Shown here: positions 4,655-7,872 of the stretch, one piece after another
How the letters are laid out: each line of letters opens with the position of its first letter
Numbering within the stretch: position 1 is the stretch's first letter
From: Clostridia bacterium
GTDB lineage: Bacteria; Bacillota; Clostridia; Christensenellales; UBA1242
Direction: 5' to 3'
Length of the DNA stretch: 7,872 nt
Assembly (NCBI GenBank): GCA_017456465.1
Contig: JAFTJJ010000039.1
Span: 1-7,872, forward strand
Program-made: the position numbers and the translations under genes
The notes under the pieces: generated by a model
Seen by the model: the letters and a program-made list of their open reading frames with translations, nothing else
Databases searched by the model: none
What the model was told of the DNA's origin: nothing

Positions 4655-7600
4655 TTATTCTATATAAAATTTATTATTGTCAATTCTGCATAATCCCATT
4701 GATATAAAATCATTCCAATCCATACTACCAAGTTTATTGCTATCATCATAATATACATGAATAAACATAAAATCAATAAGAACATCTTCTATTTCGGTAA
4801 GATTATAGTTAACACCATCTTTTATTATATATTCCAGAATTTCTCGACTCCCATTGTTAAAGTAAGCATTGTACTCATCACCCCATAATGGACTAATAAT
4901 ATAATTAACATCTTCTGTGTTCTTATCAACGGTTAGCATTAACTCACAAAAAGATACTTTAATTTGTTCAACAGAGGAATCATGTATCGAATATCTGCCA
5001 AAACCAGTATCACTGTAAACATGTACGTTCATCGTTGGATAATAATCAGTATCACCAAACAAATTGTCACCCGCAACACCATTTTCTGTCTCATAAAATC
5101 CAGTTACAGTTGCCAACACAATATGCCCCTTTATATTTGGCGTTCCTCCAAGATTAATTTCTCCTCCAACCAAAATTGAATCACCATATAGTTCACCTGA
5201 CACATTGTCTAAACTGGCTGTTGCTTTATTTCCATATATGTTAATTTCGTCGCCACTATCACCATTGTCAATGGTTAACTTTGTTTTGGTCAAAACATCA
5301 TTAATTTGCTCATCAATACTTTCTTCAATGTCAAATCCATAATAACTGGCAATTCCACCGCCACAATCAGCCTCACACTCAGAAATTTCACCACCTGTTA
5401 TTATGAGAGTTCCAACATTCAAAATTCCTCCTCCACACTCAACAGCCTTGCATTGAGCAATTAAACCGCCAAACATTTGGGTTTCACCTTCGTTAAATAT
5501 CCCCCCACCAATTTTGGCTTGTTGTGAATCTCCTTCATATTTTATTGTACCACCATACATTTTGAATACAGCATCTTCATCAACACGAACATTTCCTGCA
5601 TAGCTTTCAGCAACTTCTATATTTGCAACATTACTTAAAATTGTTCCTCCTCTCATTTCAAGTGAACTGGTATTCGCCACGGCAATTCCGCCTGCTGACA
5701 CACTTGCATAACCATCATCGCCAACAAAATTTTCATTTATTGTTCCGCCAGACATTACCATATCTGAAAAATTCAAAACAACTCCACCACCAACACCCTT
5801 TGTTTGATTTTCGTATTTATAATTATAAATGTTGTCACGATTTCCGTCTCCCAAATTCTTTATTTCATTGTATCCAATTAAACCACCATCAAGTATATTG
5901 CATGTTGAGCGATCTTCTTGTGACCCCGCAATATACGCACCACCACCCCATAGTGTTGCAGTATTGTTTTTAACACTAAAAATTTCCGATGAATTAATTT
6001 CACCAATATTTATTTCCGCCTTATTTGCTGAAATTCCTCCACCACATCTCGCATAATTATTAGATATCTCTCCTGCATAAAGATTTGCTGAACCTTCTTG
6101 AACATAGATTCCACCACCCATATCTGCAGAACACGCATAAATAAGAGCAGCAGAACTATTCATATTTACAACTGATGACGAACTTGATACATAAATTCCA
6201 CCGCCCCTACCAACTCTCCCTATATTTGGATCAGTGTTTGCATTACAATACCTAATTATTCCTGAAATGTTTGCCACCGAGTTTTCTCCAAGATACATTG
6301 CACCACCATTATAACTTGATGAACATCCATTTATCTCACCAAACATATTCACATTTACATATGGGAAAGTAAATATCCCACCACCCAAATAAGCAGAACA
6401 TAACTTTATTTCACCATAAAAATCAAGTGTCATTGGTGATGCTTCTCTTCCACGTAAAGCAATGGTTCCATGCAATGTGTCATTGTCTAATAATGGTGAA
6501 CAGTCCACAATTGTTACATTTTGTTTAATGACAATATCGTTGGATCCTGTGCAAAAAATTGCCGAACCTGAATGCGCCGCTTTATTCTTTGACATTCTTC
6601 CTTCATTAAAAGTTAAATTACTACCAGAAAAATAAATTCCACCACCTGAATAGGCAGTATTGCTATCAATTACGGCACCATTCAAAGTGAGTTGACTGCT
6701 CGTTGCATGAATTCCACCACCTGATTGGGCTGAATTTCCAGAAATTGTTGTTAAAATTGTTTCGTTATTCTTCACAATAGATTCCAACACCACCTCGCAT
6801 TGTGAATTAATTGACATTGCTCCACCAGAGCCCGTTGCTTGATTTCCAGAAAATTGAGTTCCTTGAAATTTGATTGATTGGCTAACATTTTCAGTACCTT
6901 CTATATATATTCCAGCACCATTGTCCGCTATGTTATTGTAAATTTCAACATCCTTAAAAACATAATTATATTTCGACTCTCTCAAATAGATTCCTCCACC
7001 ATTTTTTCCTTTGTTGTTATAAATTACGCCACCTTCCAGTTTTGGAACGGTTGTTATATACAAGCCACCACCATCATATTCTCCATTTCCATTATTACAA
7101 ATTTGCCCACCATACATATAAAAATAACCTGAGCTCTCAACGCCTCGAATATTATTATGTTGAATGGATCCCTCATTCAAATACACTCGCGTATTCGAAG
7201 AATTTTTTATTCCTGTTTCATTCCCTTGGATAAAAAAGTTCTCACCATTTACATAGAAATGTGAACTTGTTCCGCTCCCTGCATTTGCAATCCAAACACC
7301 ATAATTATTACCAGCACGAACAGCATTACCAATAACTCCACTTGTTCCATAAAGCGTTGTGTTGCTCAAATAGACACCATAAGAGTTTTTTGAAATGTAA
7401 CCATATTCCCCCATATCAATTTCTGAATATTTTACATTTTCAAGATATAATCCATATTGATTGCCGTATATATAGGTATCTTGTCCAATGTGTAATGGTG
7501 ATTGATTATTATAACTTTCTTCCTCGATATTCGCAACATATATACCTTTTGAAAAGGGATGGTCATGGACAGAAGTATCTGATCCAATATTCAATGTTGA

Positions 7601-7872
7601 ATTTGTTGTATAAATTCCAACATATATGTTATTGCAAACTTCTGTGTCTTCCATAGTTATGTGAGAATTATTCTCTGCATAAAGACCATACCCTTGATTA
7701 TTTATTAATTGAGTTATATCATCACCTTTCTGTGTTGAAACACTTGTATTATTCACATGAATACCATAACTATTGTTTGCTTCAATAACCGTACCACAAA
7801 TATTTAATGACGAATCTTTTGCATAAATGCCTTTCCCAGAATTTTCCATTATCTTTGAAGTATCTATTGAAA
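4655..7872 (-). CDS. Giant right-handed beta-helix repeat protein (Pmp-like, surface/adhesin type), N-terminus beyond window
   Basis: The frame is open from the window edge (first full codon 7870-7868) to TAA at 4655, giving at least 1071 residues. The ATG at 7849 is internal, since seven in-frame codons precede it without a stop. Numbering from that ATG, residues 1-250 carry YGIH, YGLY, GIYT, GIYV, YGVY and YGVW coils. Residues 255-835 carry about 18 coils centred on GGG[IL][YFH] or variants, spaced about 24-27 residues where regular, often with N-x-A five or six residues before the glycines. This is a parallel beta-helix resembling chlamydial Pmp repeats (GG[AILV] and FxxN). Residues 836-1064 are glycine-poorer: a last strand block (GGEINLGGTPNIKGHI, 895-910) and then a non-repetitive tail. 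No LPxTG motif, dockerin, SLH repeat or terminal membrane helix is visible. Any signal peptide would lie outside the window. Export and adhesion are inferred from the family. The gene looks more AT-rich than the neighbouring housekeeping genes. Confidence 0.88.
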   Translation of the reverse strand, partial: SIDTSKIMENSGKGIYAKDSSLNICGTVIEANNSYGIHVNNTSVSTQKGDDITQLINNQGYGLYAENNSHITMEDTEVCNNIYVGIYTTNSTLNIGSDTSVHDHPFSKGIYVANIEEESYNNQSPLHIGQDTYIYGNQYGLYLENVKYSEIDMGEYGYISKNSYGVYLSNTTLYGTSGVIGNAVRAGNNYGVWIANAGSGTSSHFYVNGENFFIQGNETGIKNSSNTRVYLNEGSIQHNNIRGVESSGYFYMYGGQICNNGNGEYDGGGLYITTVPKLEGGVIYNNKGKNGGGIYLRESKYNYVFKDVEIYNNIADNGAGIYIEGTENVSQSIKFQGTQFSGNQATGSGGAMSINSQCEVVLESIVKNNETILTTISGNSAQSGGGIHATSSQLTLNGAVIDSNTAYSGGGIYFSGSNLTFNEGRMSKNKAAHSGSAIFCTGSNDIVIKQNVTIVDCSPLLDNDTLHGTIALRGREASPMTLDFYGEIKLCSAYLGGGIFTFPYVNVNMFGEINGCSSSYNGGAMYLGENSVANISGIIRYCNANTDPNIGRVGRGGGIYVSSSSSVVNMNSSAALIYACSADMGGGIYVQEGSANLYAGEISNNYARCGGGISANKAEINIGEINSSEIFSVKNNTATLWGGGAYIAGSQEDRSTCNILDGGLIGYNEIKNLGDGNRDNIYNYKYENQTKGVGGGVVLNFSDMVMSGGTINENFVGDDGYASVSAGGIAVANTSSLEMRGGTILSNVANIEVAESYAGNVRVDEDAVFKMYGGTIKYEGDSQQAKIGGGIFNEGETQMFGGLIAQCKAVECGGGILNVGTLIITGGEISECEADCGGGIASYYGFDIEESIDEQINDVLTKTKLTIDNGDSGDEINIYGNKATASLDNVSGELYGDSILVGGEINLGGTPNIKGHIVLATVTGFYETENGVAGDNLFGDTDYYPTMNVHVYSDTGFGRYSIHDSSVEQIKVSFCELMLTVDKNTEDVNYIISPLWGDEYNAYFNNGSREILEYIIKDGVNYNLTEIEDVLIDFMFIHVYYDDSNKLGSMDWNDFISMGLCRIDNNKFYIE
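5345..7102 (-). repeat. Coding tandem beta-helix repeats, GGG[IL][YFH] type
   Basis: About 18 diverged coding repeats with a unit near 75 nt (24-27 codons). Clear examples of the glycine motif start at residues 260, 284, 377, 402, 489, 549, 578, 603, 687, 781, 806 and 830 (numbered from the ATG at 7849). The DNA is partly conserved: the 14-mer ATTCCACCACCTGA occurs on the plus strand at 6636-6649 and 6711-6724, exactly 75 nt apart. The repeats are protein coils, not a mobile or CRISPR repeat. Confidence 0.8.
7205..7849 (-). repeat. Coding beta-helix repeats, YG[ILV]Y type
   Basis: The N-proximal coils carry a single-glycine motif: SYGIH (27-31), GYGLY (53-57), VGIY (77-80), KGIY (101-104), QYGLY (131-135), SYGVY (156-160), NYGVW (182-186) and ETGI (211-214). 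Spacing is about 22-30 residues. They lack the Gly triplet of the later repeats, and the changeover is near residue 250. Confidence 0.65.

Noticed and set aside
5501..5506. Run of six C (six G in the coding strand) in the Pmp-like gene as a phase-variation tract
   Set aside because: The run is short and explained by two GGG glycine codons of a GGGIF motif. Known phase-variable tracts in pmp genes are longer.
5345..7849. Regular short repeats that might suggest a CRISPR array or satellite
   Set aside because: The repeats are in one continuous reading frame, are diverged at DNA level, and have codon-multiple spacing that encodes beta-helix coils.

Overview
The window looks like chromosomal DNA from a low-GC Gram-positive bacterium (Bacillota, probably a clostridial or related uncultured gut-type lineage). 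The reasons are strong AAGGAGG-type ribosome binding sites, sigma-A-like promoters with extended -10 elements, a ruvX-DUF1292 gene pair of the kind seen in Bacillota, a YtxH-like small membrane protein, and AT-rich sequence. The standard genetic code fits, with stops TAA and TAG and Trp as TGG. Every gene I can support is on the minus strand, so transcription runs from high to low coordinates.

Layout in transcription order. (1) 7872-4655: the 3' part of a very large gene for a right-handed beta-helix, surface-type protein. At least 1071 residues are visible and the 5' end lies outside the window. (2) 4654-4422: a gap holding an inverted repeat and a candidate promoter. (3) 4421-4230: a 63-residue YtxH-like membrane protein. 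(4) 4159-3740: ruvX (YqgF-type Holliday junction resolvase / rRNA-processing nuclease family). (5) 3676-3329: a DUF1292 (YrzB-like) protein with its own promoter inside the end of ruvX, closed by a hairpin terminator at 3261-3299. (6) 3232-1501: a translation unit with a promoter, a leader of about 117 nt, rpsB (ribosomal protein S2), tsf (elongation factor Ts) and a strong intrinsic terminator. (7) 1483-1: a separate promoter and the first 462 codons of a probable cytoplasmic zinc metallopeptidase (HEYGH motif), whose 3' end lies beyond base 1.

The middle (about 1.5-4.2 kb) is ordinary conserved housekeeping DNA. The two flanks are the accessory part: an uncharacterised HExxH peptidase on one side and a giant repetitive beta-helix protein on the other. 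Both are cut by the window edges. The beta-helix protein has two repeat styles, an N-proximal 'YG[ILV]Y' type and a central 'GGG[IL][YFH]' type. In several central coils the usual turn asparagine is replaced by cysteine, which is the most distinctive feature here. I saw no tRNA, rRNA, CRISPR array, insertion sequence or phage structural gene.
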